Shown here piece after piece: positions 16,233 to 25,500 of a stretch of DNA of 64,000 nt (positions are counted from its first letter, which is position 1; every line of letters starts with the position of its first letter). This stretch comes from Alphaproteobacteria bacterium. GTDB taxonomy: Bacteria > Pseudomonadota > Alphaproteobacteria > Reyranellales > Reyranellaceae. The stretch covers positions 62,001 through 126,000 of the forward strand of contig VGCZ01000004.1 of NCBI GenBank assembly GCA_016869975.1, written 5' to 3'. A model generated the notes under the pieces. The model saw nothing but the letters and a program-made list of their open reading frames with translations. It searched no databases and was not told where the DNA came from. Position numbers and translations under genes: made by a program.

Positions 16233-17537
16233 CTACCCCGCCTGATCAAGGATGAAGGTCACGATCTCCGGCCACGCCGTGAGGCAGGCGATGGTGATGA
16301 TGTCGGCGAAGATGAAGGGCCAGATGCCGCGGAAGATGTCCGACACCGAGATGTCCGGCCGCACGCCGTTGACGACGAAGACCACGAGGCCGACCGGCGG
16401 CGACAAGGTGGCGATGCCGTTGAGCTTCACCAGGATGATGCCGAACCAGATCGGGTCGTAGCCCAGCGCCTCGATCACCGGGAACACCACCGGCAGGGTC
16501 AGCAGGAACATGCCGACGCCTTCGAGGATGGTGCCGAGGATCAGGTAGACCACGTAGATCGCCAGCAGGATCCAGATCGGCGCGACCTTGAGCCCAGTGA
16601 CCCAGGTGGCGAGCTGCTCGGGCAGGCCGGCGAATCCGAGAAAGCGCACGAAGATCAGCACGCCCCAGACGACGGTGAAGATCACCGCCGTGAGCTTGGC
16701 GGTCTCGAGCAGCGCGCCGCGCAGCTCGGGCCATTTCATCCGGTTCGCCAGCGCGATCACCAGCACGCAGGCCGCGCCCAGCGCGCCGGCCTCGGTCGGC
16801 GTCGCCCAGCCCCACAGCATCGAGCAGAAGATGATGGCGATCACCAGCACGATCGGAAACGTGCCCGGCAGCGAGGACACGCGCTGCGGCCAGGTATAGC
16901 CGCGGATCGGCTTGCCGTAGGCCGGGTTGCGCCAGCACATGATCAGGATGATCGCGGTATAGACCAGGGCCGAGAACAGGCCGGGCGCGAAGCCCGCGAC
17001 CAGCAGCTTGCCGACTGACTGCTCGGTGATGATGCCGTAGACCACCAGCAACGCGCTGGGCGGGATCAGCGAGTCGAGCGTGGCGCCGGCGGCGACCACG
17101 CCGGCGGCCAGCCGCTTATTGTAGCCGGCCTTCAGCATCTCCGGGATCGCCACCTTGGCGAAGACCGCGGCCGCCGCGGTGTTGGCGCCGGATACGGCGG
17201 AGAAGCCGGCGACGGCGTAGACCGTGGCGATCGCCAGCCCGCCCGGCAGCCAGCCGAGCCAGCGCCGCGCCGCTTCGAAAGCGGCCTGGGTGATGCCGGC
17301 GTAATAGGCGAGGTAGCCGATGAGGATGAACATCGGCAGCACGGAGAGCGTGTAGTTCACGACAGAGGCGTGCGGCACGATGCCGGCCGTCTTCAGGCCC
17401 GGGCCCCAGCCGGTGATGGCGACGAGTCCGAAGGCGCCGACGATCGCCGCCGAGAAGGCGATGCGCACGCCCAGCACGCAGAGCAGGATCAGCAGGCCGC
17501 AGCCGACGATGCCAACGGTAAGCGGGTCGAGGCTCAT
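16233..17537 (-). CDS. TRAP transporter large permease (DctM family)
   Basis: A 434-residue membrane protein with about 12 hydrophobic segments. Family motifs include GGLAIATVYAVAGFSAVSGANTAAAA in two pieces (GFSAVSGANTAAA), IPPSALLVVYGIITEQSVG, ATPTEAGALGAACVLV and the late TLSPPVGLVVFVVNGV. This subunit forms the ion-coupled translocation path. ATG 17537 overlaps the DctQ stop (ATGA), so the two are translationally coupled. Together with the binding protein at 15104-16153 they make a full tripartite TRAP system, probably for a carboxylate handled by the adjacent acyl-CoA genes. Confidence 0.93.
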   Translation of the reverse strand: MSLDPLTVGIVGCGLLILLCVLGVRIAFSAAIVGAFGLVAITGWGPGLKTAGIVPHASVVNYTLSVLPMFILIGYLAYYAGITQAAFEAARRWLGWLPGGLAIATVYAVAGFSAVSGANTAAAAVFAKVAIPEMLKAGYNKRLAAGVVAAGATLDSLIPPSALLVVYGIITEQSVGKLLVAGFAPGLFSALVYTAIILIMCWRNPAYGKPIRGYTWPQRVSSLPGTFPIVLVIAIIFCSMLWGWATPTEAGALGAACVLVIALANRMKWPELRGALLETAKLTAVIFTVVWGVLIFVRFLGFAGLPEQLATWVTGLKVAPIWILLAIYVVYLILGTILEGVGMFLLTLPVVFPVIEALGYDPIWFGIILVKLNGIATLSPPVGLVVFVVNGVRPDISVSDIFRGIWPFIFADIITIACLTAWPEIVTFILDQAG

Positions 17538-18178
17538 GACCGCTTCTCCTCGCGACCCCTATTCTCCTCGCGACCCCTATTCTCCTCGCGACCAAGGGCC
17601 TCCTCGATCTCGTGGCGCGCCTGCACCTCGATGGTCTCGATCACCGGCACGGCGATCGGCGGCGCCTCGGGATGCGCGACCAGCCGCGCGTAGTCCGCCG
17701 CCTGCAGCACGAGGCGCAGCCACAGCACGGCGAGCACGAAGGGCACCAGCAGCTTGGTCGGCCAGGTCTTGAGCTTGATGTCGATGGTCGAGTCGCCGAG
17801 CTGATAGGCGCGCAGGAAATTCTCGAAGGTCGTCTCGACCAGGACCGTGACGATCACCAGCGCCACCAGCACGGCGAACAGCTCCATCGCCCACAGGAAG
17901 CGCTTGGAGACGCCGCGCAGCAGCAGGTCCATGCGGATATGCGCACCGGTGCGCTGGGCATAGGCGATACCGAGGAAGGCGAACAGCGCGCTCGCCTGCT
18001 CCATGTAGTCGATGTAGCCATAAATCGCGGTGTCGAAGGCGGTGCGGCCGACGATCTGGAAGACACCGATGAACATCAGCACGAAGATCGCGGCCGCGGC
18101 GATCAGGTTCATCCCGTCCTCGAGCCGCGACCAGTAGCGGTGCGCGGCCGCCAGCGCGGCCGACCCATCACCCATCAT
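17534..18178 (-). CDS. TRAP transporter small permease (DctQ family) with a repetitive C-terminal tail
   Basis: A 214-residue membrane protein with four hydrophobic segments, of the DctQ type: MNLIAAAAIFVLMFIGVFQIVGR, then MEQASALFAFLGIAYAQRTGAHIRMD, in which the GAHIRMD turn is the family mark, then two further helices. It associates with DctM. The C-terminus is odd: a charged extension ending in repeated REENRG units encoded by an 18-base tandem repeat at 17544-17593. The tail is cytoplasmic and dispensable-looking, and may vary in length between strains. Confidence 0.9.
   Translation of the reverse strand: MMGDGSAALAAAHRYWSRLEDGMNLIAAAAIFVLMFIGVFQIVGRTAFDTAIYGYIDYMEQASALFAFLGIAYAQRTGAHIRMDLLLRGVSKRFLWAMELFAVLVALVIVTVLVETTFENFLRAYQLGDSTIDIKLKTWPTKLLVPFVLAVLWLRLVLQAADYARLVAHPEAPPIAVPVIETIEVQARHEIEEALGREENRGREENRGREEKRS
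17544..17593. repeat. 18-bp tandem repeat in the dctQ tail
   Basis: TTCTCCTCGCGACCCCTA occurs twice in direct succession (17544-17561 and 17562-17579), followed by a partial third copy to 17593. On the minus strand it encodes the repeated Arg-Glu-Glu-Asn-Arg-Gly units at the DctQ C-terminus. Slippage would change tail length in steps of six residues without shifting frame. Confidence 0.95.
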
Positions 18179-18290
18179 ACCGCCTCCCGCCTTCGCCCGG
18201 CGGCCGCCCGTGTTCGGGTCGTGTGCGCCACCAGCGTTGACGCAAGGCTAGCCCATCCGTCTCGCCGAGCGTAGCGGGGAATCGCGGAGA

Positions 18291-18842
18291 TCAGGCGCGC
18301 TTCGCCTTCTGCCGCTGCCACAAGGTGACGAAGACGAGGATGCCTGCGATCGCCAGGCCGCCGAAGGCCATGCCGATCGCCCCGCCGATCATGCGCGCCA
18401 TGCCGCCGATCAGACCGGTCTCGATCGCCAGCACGACCTTGGGTTCGGCGCGACCATCGGGCAGCGTGCCCGTGATGCGGTACTCGCCCGGCGCCGTCGC
18501 GGTGAAGGAGTAGATCGAGCGTCCTTCCCGGCTGCCGAACGTGTAGGTCGCGCCGGCACTGTTGGGCACCAGCTGCACGTCGCCGCCGGGCCCCCGCATC
18601 GATAGCCGCAAACCGCCCATGCCGGCCCCGACATGGACCCGACCGTCCACGACGCTCTTGTGCTCGTAGTAGATCGTGTAGGTGCCCGGCTCTTTCAGAT
18701 TCAGCGCGACGCCGCCGGGCATCACGACCTGCATCAGCCGGCTCTCGATCCCGCCGAGGCCCGAGGCGACATGGAAGCCGCCGGCGACGAAACCAGCGAC
18801 GGCGATCACGCCGGCGAGCACGAACCAGAGCGGGCTTCTCAT
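18291..18842 (-). CDS. hypothetical protein with a membrane segment at each end
   Basis: A 183-residue protein of no recognised family. ATG 18842 is chosen for AGGAGA seven bases upstream and because it opens a hydrophobic segment (SPLWFVLAGVIAVAGFVAGG). A second membrane segment lies near the C-terminus (AFGGLAIAGILVFVTLWQRQ), ending in a basic tail. Between them is a soluble, beta-rich, probably periplasmic domain of about 115 residues with GTYTIYYEHKS and FTATAPGEYRITG, reminiscent of emp24/beta-sandwich folds. The two-anchor layout suggests both ends in the inner membrane. No functional clue comes from its neighbours. Confidence 0.75.
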   Translation of the reverse strand: MRSPLWFVLAGVIAVAGFVAGGFHVASGLGGIESRLMQVVMPGGVALNLKEPGTYTIYYEHKSVVDGRVHVGAGMGGLRLSMRGPGGDVQLVPNSAGATYTFGSREGRSIYSFTATAPGEYRITGTLPDGRAEPKVVLAIETGLIGGMARMIGGAIGMAFGGLAIAGILVFVTLWQRQKAKRA

Positions 18843-19084
18843 GATGGTCTCCTGTTCTGTTCCCTTCACCCGCTGGCGGGGGAAGGTAGTTAAGCCGTCG
18901 ACAGCTCGATCACGCCGGCCTTCCCGCCGCCGCTCGGCGCGGTGAGCTGTGGCGGGCGGCTCTGGAGGCAATGGCTGGGCGGCACTTTCCAGGCCGCGCC
19001 AAGGTCGTCGAGATTGGGCGTGGCGCTCTCCCTTGCCTCACCTTCACCCGCCATAGGGGCAAGGTAAAGGCGTCGGCGACAGCC

Positions 19085-19978
19085 TCATTGTCCCGGGAAC
19101 CGGCTGTTGCGGATGATGTCGTGCCAGGTCGGGCCTGATGGCGGCTGGCGCGTCGCGTTCCGGAGGATCGTCCCGTTTCCGGCGCCGGCCACATGCGGTG
19201 GCGGTTCTTCGGGTGCGGCTTGGGGCGGGTCTATCGCACATGGATTGCTATTGTCTTCCTTCTCCCCGCGAAGGTCGGGAGCCGCGGACGGCCCCTGACA
19301 TTCGCCGGGAGAAGGGGGGACATCTGGATCTTGCGTCGGCGGGTCGAGGCCGGCGGCGGCCAGCGCGGCGTGCGCCGTCGCCAGCGCCGCTTGCGCCTCG
19401 TCGCGCTCTTCCGCCGCGTCGCACAGCAGTTCCTTCGTCTCCCACAGCTCCTCCCCGAGTTTCGCGATCACCTTCTCGTAGCGCGCGCTGTCCACTGGCG
19501 CCGGCTTCGGCTCGGGTCGTTTGGCGAACAGCCCGACATGCTTGGTCAGCGCCGCCAGCGCCTGAAGCTTGCCGAGCTTCAGGGTCACGGTTTGCTCTGG
19601 TTTGCTATGGTTGGAGAGCTTCAGCTCGAGGATGCCTTCGCGCTGCGCCCGGCTGGCCTTCTCCAGGTCGACGCGCAGGCGGCCGTCGTCTTCCACGCTG
19701 ACGAAGTCGTCGACGCTGGCGAAGGTGATCTTGGCGTATTCCCGCCCGAGGCGCTCGACGGAGACCTCCAGCGCGTCGGCGATGCGCTGTTGGCCGGCGG
19801 CGATTGCGGCGTCGATATGCGGTTGGCGCAGCAACCGCGACGCGCTGGGCTGGGCGCCGCGTCGGGAGTATCCGGCGCGGATATAGGCGTGGGTGGCGTT
19901 GCCGTCGCGCAGGTACTCCAGCACGAAGCGCTCGTGACGGGGTGAAAGTGGCGAGAGGGGTGTGTCTTGGTCAGTCAT
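19085..19978 (-). CDS. orphan phage-type terminase small subunit
   Basis: A 297-residue protein whose first 150 residues match terminase small subunits: LSPRHERFVLEYLRDGNATH, AYIRAGYSRRGAQPSASRLL, and the conserved helix RLGREYAKITFASVDDFVSV. In phages this subunit recognises packaging DNA and recruits the large ATPase subunit. Here no large terminase, portal or other phage gene is nearby, so it is a relict or recruited DNA-binding protein. From about residue 220 the sequence is low-complexity (proline and glycine rich), and part of it is encoded by a palindromic repeat at 19256-19319, indicating repeat insertion into the coding region. ATG 19978 lacks a clear ribosome site. Confidence 0.8.
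   Translation of the reverse strand: MTDQDTPLSPLSPRHERFVLEYLRDGNATHAYIRAGYSRRGAQPSASRLLRQPHIDAAIAAGQQRIADALEVSVERLGREYAKITFASVDDFVSVEDDGRLRVDLEKASRAQREGILELKLSNHSKPEQTVTLKLGKLQALAALTKHVGLFAKRPEPKPAPVDSARYEKVIAKLGEELWETKELLCDAAEERDEAQAALATAHAALAAAGLDPPTQDPDVPPSPGECQGPSAAPDLRGEKEDNSNPCAIDPPQAAPEEPPPHVAGAGNGTILRNATRQPPSGPTWHDIIRNSRFPGQ
19256..19319. repeat. palindromic repeat inside the terminase-like gene
   Basis: The ends CCTTCTCCCCGCGAAGG and CCGGGAGAAGGGG form imperfect inverted arms. The same CTCTCCCC...GGGGAGAG theme appears in the spacers at 21262, 27801 and 45334, so this is family 2 in a coding position. It encodes the tail segment around CQGPSAAPDLRGEKEDN on the minus strand without breaking the frame. 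Confidence 0.6.
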
Positions 19979-20076
19979 GCCGAGCAGAATACGCCCACTT
20001 CGAAAAACACCCCGTATTTCGCTTCTAGGAGCGTCGAATGGGGGCAAGAAGTTGCTGGGAGACAGGCTTTTCTGTC

Positions 20077-20135
20077 TTCGGGCCGCGCCGCTCCAGTGGC
20101 GCTCGAAATGCGTCGCTGGAGCGACGCGGCCCGAA
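20077..20135. repeat. long dispersed palindrome, family 3
   Basis: Arms of about 25 bases, TTCGGGCCGCGCCGCTCCAG at the left and CTGGAGCGACGCGGCCCGAA at the right, pair with few mismatches around a short loop. A related copy lies at 41752-41811. It sits in the 268-base spacer between the divergent terminase-like gene and the first Bug gene. The rest of that spacer shows no gene. Confidence 0.85.
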
Positions 20136-20246
20136 CGCCATAAGAGCCCCACCGCGTCGGGCGATCTTGAATTTGTCGCGCTGGTACGGCAGTGAGCACG
20201 CGCCGACCCAAGGAAGCGGGCGGCTAAACGGTTGGGAGATTGGTCG

Positions 20247-21251
20247 ATGAGTCGGATTGGTTCGCGTGGCGTGTCGCGCCGTGGCGCGATTGTGATGACC
20301 GGTGGCGCGCTGGCCACGCCGATGCTGGCCGCGGGAATCGCCCGTGCCGCCGACGACTGGCCGAACCGGCCGGTGCGCTACATCGTGGTCTTCCCCGCTG
20401 GCGGACCGACCGACACGCTCTCGCGCATCGTCGCGCGCGAGCTCTCCGAGATGACCGGCCAACAATTCATCATCGAGAACCGCGCCGGCTCGGGCGGCAA
20501 TGTCGGCGCCGAAGTGATCGCGCGCGCGGCGCCCGACGGCTACACCGTCGGCCTCTACACCATCGCCGCGCACGCCATCGCGCCGACGCTCTACGCCAAG
20601 CTGCCGTTCGACGCGGCCAAGGACTTCACCGGCATCGCCATGCTGTGGTCGGTGCCCAACATGCTGATGACGCGCATCGATTTCCCGGCCAAGACGGTGC
20701 AGGAGATCATCGCGCTGGCCAAGGCCAATCCCGGCAAATACTCCTTCGCCTCCTCGGGCGCCGGCACCTCGCCGCAGATCAGCGGCGAGCTGTTCAAGCA
20801 GCTCGCAGGGATCAACATCCTGCATGTGCCCTATCGCGGCAGCGCGCCAGCGCACCAGGACCTGCTGGCCGGCCAGGTCGACATGATGTTCGACAACATC
20901 CCCGGCCCGCTCGGCCTGATGAAGGGCGGCAAGGTGAAGGGCTTCGGCGTGACGTCGAAAGAGCGCCACCCCGCCGTGCCGGAGCTGCCGGCGATGAACG
21001 AGATCCTGCCCGGCTTCGTGATCACCTCCTGGGGCGGCGTGTGCGGGCCCGCCAACCTGCCGCCGGCGATGGTCGAGAAGATGTCGGCGCTGACCAAAAA
21101 GGCGCTCGAGAGCCCGCGCGTGATCGAAGCCTTCGACAAGCAGGGCGCGACCCGGATGTGGATGAGCCGTACCGACACCGAGGCCTTCCGCGCCGAGGAC
21201 GAAAAGCGCCTGGCCCCGGTGATCAAGGCCTCCGGCGCGAAGGTGGAGTAG
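20247..21251 (+). CDS. tripartite tricarboxylate transporter-type binding protein (Bug/TctC family), copy 1
   Basis: A 334-residue exported binding protein. ATG 20247 is preferred because GGGAG lies nine bases upstream. The N-terminus has a twin-arginine-like signal (SRRGAIVMTGGALATP). Bug family marks are WPNRPVRYIVVFPAGGPTDT (the ligand-gripping loop), ENRAGSGGNVGAEVIARAAPDGYT, and ILHVPYRGSAPAHQDLLAGQ. These proteins bind organic acids and related solutes. No TctA/TctB membrane subunits are nearby, as is common for this expanded family. The next gene is a close paralogue. Confidence 0.92.
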   Translation: MSRIGSRGVSRRGAIVMTGGALATPMLAAGIARAADDWPNRPVRYIVVFPAGGPTDTLSRIVARELSEMTGQQFIIENRAGSGGNVGAEVIARAAPDGYTVGLYTIAAHAIAPTLYAKLPFDAAKDFTGIAMLWSVPNMLMTRIDFPAKTVQEIIALAKANPGKYSFASSGAGTSPQISGELFKQLAGINILHVPYRGSAPAHQDLLAGQVDMMFDNIPGPLGLMKGGKVKGFGVTSKERHPAVPELPAMNEILPGFVITSWGGVCGPANLPPAMVEKMSALTKKALESPRVIEAFDKQGATRMWMSRTDTEAFRAEDEKRLAPVIKASGAKVE

Positions 21252-21261
21252 TCTCTTCTCT

Positions 21262-21289
21262 CCCTCTCCCCGCAGGCGGGGAGAGGGAG
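21262..21289. repeat. short palindrome, family 2
   Basis: CCCTCTCCCCGC and GCGGGGAGAGGG are perfect inverted arms around a two-base centre, placed 10 bases after the stop of the first Bug gene. It is a strong hairpin likely to act in termination or mRNA end protection. Related copies are at 27801-27832, 27898-27923 and 45334-45363. Confidence 0.85.
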
Positions 21290-21402
21290 CCAGATGCGAT
21301 AACCCTGCGCCAGCGGGGAAAGCATGAGGCTCCCTTGCGCCTCCTCCGTCCTCCCGTACACTGCCTCTCAATAAGCAAGGAAAGCACAGGGAGGCATTGA
21401 CG

Positions 21403-22389
21403 ATGGCCGGACTCCGTCTGGGGCGCCGACGTGCGCTCGTTGTATCGCTCGCCACGCCCATGCTGGCGTCCGGCATAGCCCGCGCCAGCACTGACTGGCC
21501 CAACAAGCCGGTTCGCTACATCAACCCCTTCCCGGCCGGCGCGACCACCGACGTGATGTCGCGCATCTGCTGCCAGGAGCTCAGCGAGCTCACCGGCCAG
21601 CAATTCATCGTCGAGAACAGGGCCGGCGCCGGCGGCAACGTCGGCGCCGACGCGGTCGCCAAGTCGGCGCCCGACGGCTACACCCTGGGCCTGCTGAGCA
21701 TCGCACCGCACGCCATCGCGCCGACGCTCTACGGCAAGCTGCCGTTCAACGCCGACAAGGACTTCACGCCGATCAGCATGTTCTGGGCGCTGCCCAACAT
21801 CCTGGTGGTGAAGAACGACCTGCCGGCGAGAAGCATTCAGGAGCTGATCGATCTGGTGAAGGCCAATCCTGGCAAGTACTTCTTCGGCTCGGGCGGCGCG
21901 GGCACCAGCCCGCATATCTGCGGCGAGATGTTCAAGTTGCGCGCCGGTCTCGAGATGCAGCACGTGCCCTATCGCGGCGGCGCGCCGGCGATGCAGGACA
22001 TGCTGGCCGGCCAGCTCGACATGATGTTCGACAACATCTCGACGCCGCTGGTGCAGCACAAGGCCGGCAAGGTGCGCGGGCTGGCCGTGACCTCGCCGCA
22101 ACGTCACCCCAACGCGCTCGACCTGCCGACGGTGGCAGAGATCATGCCCGGCTTCCAGATGACGTCCTGGGGCGGCCTGTGCGGCCCCGCCGGCCTGCCG
22201 CCGGCGATGGTCGAGAAGGCCGATGGTCTGGTGAAGAAGGCGCTGTCGACCGAGAAGATCAGGACCGCCTTCCTCGCCCAGGCGGCGACGGTGTTCTACA
22301 TGAACACCGCGGACACGGTGGCGTTCCGGCGCAAGCAGCAGGAAGAGCTGGCGCCGGTGATCAGGGCGTCGGGGGCGAAGGTGGATTAG
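21403..22389 (+). CDS. tripartite tricarboxylate transporter-type binding protein (Bug/TctC family), copy 2
   Basis: A 328-residue paralogue of the gene just upstream, with the same order of motifs: WPNKPVRYINPFPAGATTDV, ENRAGAGGNVGADAVAKSAPDGYT and HVPYRGGAPAMQDMLAGQLD. ATG 21403 has GGGAGG eight bases before it; a TTG at 21397 is the longer option. The ligand loop differs from copy 1 (NPFPAGATTD against VVFPAGGPTD), so the two probably bind related but different solutes. The conserved WGGLCGPAGLPPAMVEK tail is nearly identical in both, pointing to a fairly recent duplication. Confidence 0.92.
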   Translation: MAGLRLGRRRALVVSLATPMLASGIARASTDWPNKPVRYINPFPAGATTDVMSRICCQELSELTGQQFIVENRAGAGGNVGADAVAKSAPDGYTLGLLSIAPHAIAPTLYGKLPFNADKDFTPISMFWALPNILVVKNDLPARSIQELIDLVKANPGKYFFGSGGAGTSPHICGEMFKLRAGLEMQHVPYRGGAPAMQDMLAGQLDMMFDNISTPLVQHKAGKVRGLAVTSPQRHPNALDLPTVAEIMPGFQMTSWGGLCGPAGLPPAMVEKADGLVKKALSTEKIRTAFLAQAATVFYMNTADTVAFRRKQQEELAPVIRASGAKVD

Positions 22390-22529
22390 GTTCCAGCGGC
22401 TCATGAGGCCGCTCCGCAATCGCGGCATGCGCAAAGTCGCCTTGAGGTTCGGGACGCGCCCGTTAGAACTCAGGGTCGCGAGGCTGCTGTCACGCGTGGC
22501 CTCCAGCACCCTGGGAGTGGTTCGGGCAG

Positions 22530-25500
22530 ATGAACAGGCTCTTGATCGCCAATCGCGGCGAAATCGCCATCCGCATCGCGCGCGCCGCGGCCGACATGGG
22601 GCTGCCGACCGTCTCGGTCTATTCCGAGGATGACGCCAACAGCCTGCATCTCAGGGTGACCGACGAGTCCCGGGCGCTGCCTGGACGCGGTGCGACGGCC
22701 TATCTCGACATGGACGCGGTGATCGCGGCAGCCAAAGCCTCGGGCTGCGATGCGGTCCATCCCGGCTACGGCTTCCTCGCCGAGCGCGGCGATTTCGCCA
22801 GCGCCTGCGCGAAGGCGGGGCTGACCTTCGTCGGGCCCGAGGTGCAGCATCTCGACCTGTTCGGCGACAAGGCCCGCGCGCGGCAGGCGGCGGCCGCCGC
22901 GTCGGTGCCGGTCATTCGCGGCCTCGACCACGCGATCACGCTCGCCGAAGCGAAGGACTTCTTCGTATCGCTGGGCGCCGGCGGCGCCATGATCATCAAG
23001 GCGCTGGCCGGTGGCGGCGGCCGCGGAACGCGAGTGGTGCTGAGCGCCCAGGAGATCGAGCCGACCTTCGAGCGCTGCCGCTCCGAGGCGCGCGCCGCCT
23101 TCGGTCGCGACGAGCTCTATGTCGAGGAACTGGTGACGCGCGCGCGCCACGTCGAGGTCCAGATCCTCGGCGACCGCACCGGCGCCATCGCGGCGCTGGG
23201 CGAACGCGAATGCAGCGTTCAGCGGCGCTTCCAGAAGATCATCGAGATCGCGCCAGCGCCCCACCTCGACGACGGGCTGCGCCGGCAGATCATCGACGCA
23301 GCCGTGCGGCTGGCCAAGAGCGTCGGCTACTTCAATCTTGGCACGTTTGAGTTCCTGGTCGACGTCTCGGGTCGCGCGGGCGCGCAGCCCTTCGCCTTCA
23401 TCGAGGCCAATGCGCGGCTGCAGGTCGAGCACACGGTCACCGAGGCGGTGAGCGGCGTCGACCTGGTGCAGTCGCAGATTCGCCTGGCGCAGGGCAAGAC
23501 GCTGAAGGAACTAGGCCTCGATCGCGAGGGCGCGTTCGCGCCGCGCGGCTATGCCATCCAGGCGCGGGTCAACATGGAGACGATCGAGCCCGACGGCACG
23601 GTGCGGCCGGGCGGCGGCACGCTCTCGGCCTACGAGGCGCCCAACGGGCCGGGCGTGCGCACCGACGGCTTCGGCTATGCCGGTTATCGCACGTCGGGGG
23701 CCTTCGACTCGCTGCTGGCCAAGGTCATCGCCCATTCGCCCTCGCCGGATTTCGCCGACGCCGTGGCACGCTGCACGCGGGCGCTGAGTGAATTCCGCCT
23801 GGAGGGCGTCGCCACCAACATCGCGTTCCTGCGCAATGTGCTGGCGCATCCCGACTTCGTCGCCAGCAAGGTCCACACCCGCTGGCTCGATGAGAGTCTC
23901 GCGACGCTTGCCGCGCCCGGCGAGCAGCGGCAGCGCTTCGTGCCGGGCGCGGCGACGGCACCCGCGCGCGGCTCGGGTCATGCCGGCGCGGCGGTGAAGA
24001 GCAAGGACCCGCTGGCGCTCTTCGCCCACGACGCCTCGGTGAAGGCCGAGCGCACGGCGCAGGCGCCGGTCGAGGACGACGCCCCCGATATGGTCGGGCC
24101 GGACGGATCGCTCGGCGTGGCCTCGCCGATCCAGGGCACCATCGTGGCAATCAACGTCGTCGACGGCGAGGCGGTGCGCGCCGGCCAGCAGGTCGCGGTC
24201 GTCGAGGCGATGAAGATGGAGCACGTGATCGCCGCGCCCCACGCCGGCATCGTGCGAGGCATCACCATGGCGGCGGGCGACGTCGTGCGCGAGGGCTTCC
24301 CGATCGTCTTCGTGCAGCAGGCCGATGTCGCGGGCGGTGCCGTCGCCGCCGCCGAGGCGGTCGACCTCGACCACATCCGCGACGATCTGCGGGAGAATAT
24401 CGAGCGTCACGCGCTCACCTTGGACGAGAACCGGCCGGACGCCGTCGCGCGGCGCCGCAAGAACGGCTACCGCATGCCGCGCGAGAATATTGATCGCTTG
24501 GTCGATCCCGGCTCGTTCGACGAGTACTGGCCGCTGATCGTCGCGCGCCAGCATCAGCGCAACACGATCGAACAACTGCGCCGCAACACACCAGCCGACG
24601 GCGTGGTCGCCGGCATGTGCACGATCAACGGCGATCTGTTCGACGAAACGCGGTCGCGCGCGGCGCTGGTGCACTATGACTACACGGTGCTGGCCGGCAC
24701 GCAGGGCAGCCGCAACCACTACAAGCAGGACCGGATGTTCGAGCTGGCGCATCGCTTCCGCCTGCCGATGATCCTGTTCGGCGAGGGCGGCGGCGGCCGG
24801 CCCGGCGACGACCATGTCGGCCCGCGCGTCGCCATCGACACCAAGACCTTCACCACCTATTCGCAGCTCTCCGGCCTCGTGCCGATGATCTCGGTGGTCA
24901 ATGGCCGCTGCTTCGCCGGCAACACGGCGCTGGTGGCCTGCGCCGACGTCATCATCGCGACGGAAGGCTCGACCCTGGGCATGGGCGGGCCGGCGATGAT
25001 CGAGGGCGGCGGCCTGGGCATCTACACGCCGGAAGAAGTCGGCCCGATGTCGTTCCAGGTGCCCAACGGCGTCGTCGACATCCTCGTGAAGGACGAGGAC
25101 GAAGCGGTCGACACGGTGAAGAAGTACCTCTCGTACTTCCAGGGTCCGATCAGCCGCTTCGAGGCACACGACCAGCGCACCTTGCGCTCGGCGATCCCCG
25201 AGAATCGTCTGCGGCTCTACGACATGCGGCGCATCCTGCACACCCTGGCCGACAAGGATTCCGTGCTGGAGATCCGCCCCAAGTTCGGCATCGGCATCAT
25301 CACCGCCTTCGCCCGCTTCGAGGGTCGGCCGATGGGCGTGATCGCCAACAATCCGCATCACCTCGCGGGCGCGATCGATTCCGACGGCGCCGACAAGGGC
25401 GCGCGCTTCATGCAGCTCTGCGACGCCTTCGACATCCCGGTGCTCAACCTGATCGACTGTCCCGGCATCATGGTCGGCCCCGATGTCGAGCGCACCGCGC

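Noticed and set aside
18843..19084. Possible small gene or RNA between the two-anchor protein and the terminase-like gene
   Set aside because: The spacer holds only degenerate family 2-like repeat halves (around 18861-18887 and 19029-19067). No frame with a start site or coding pattern is supported.
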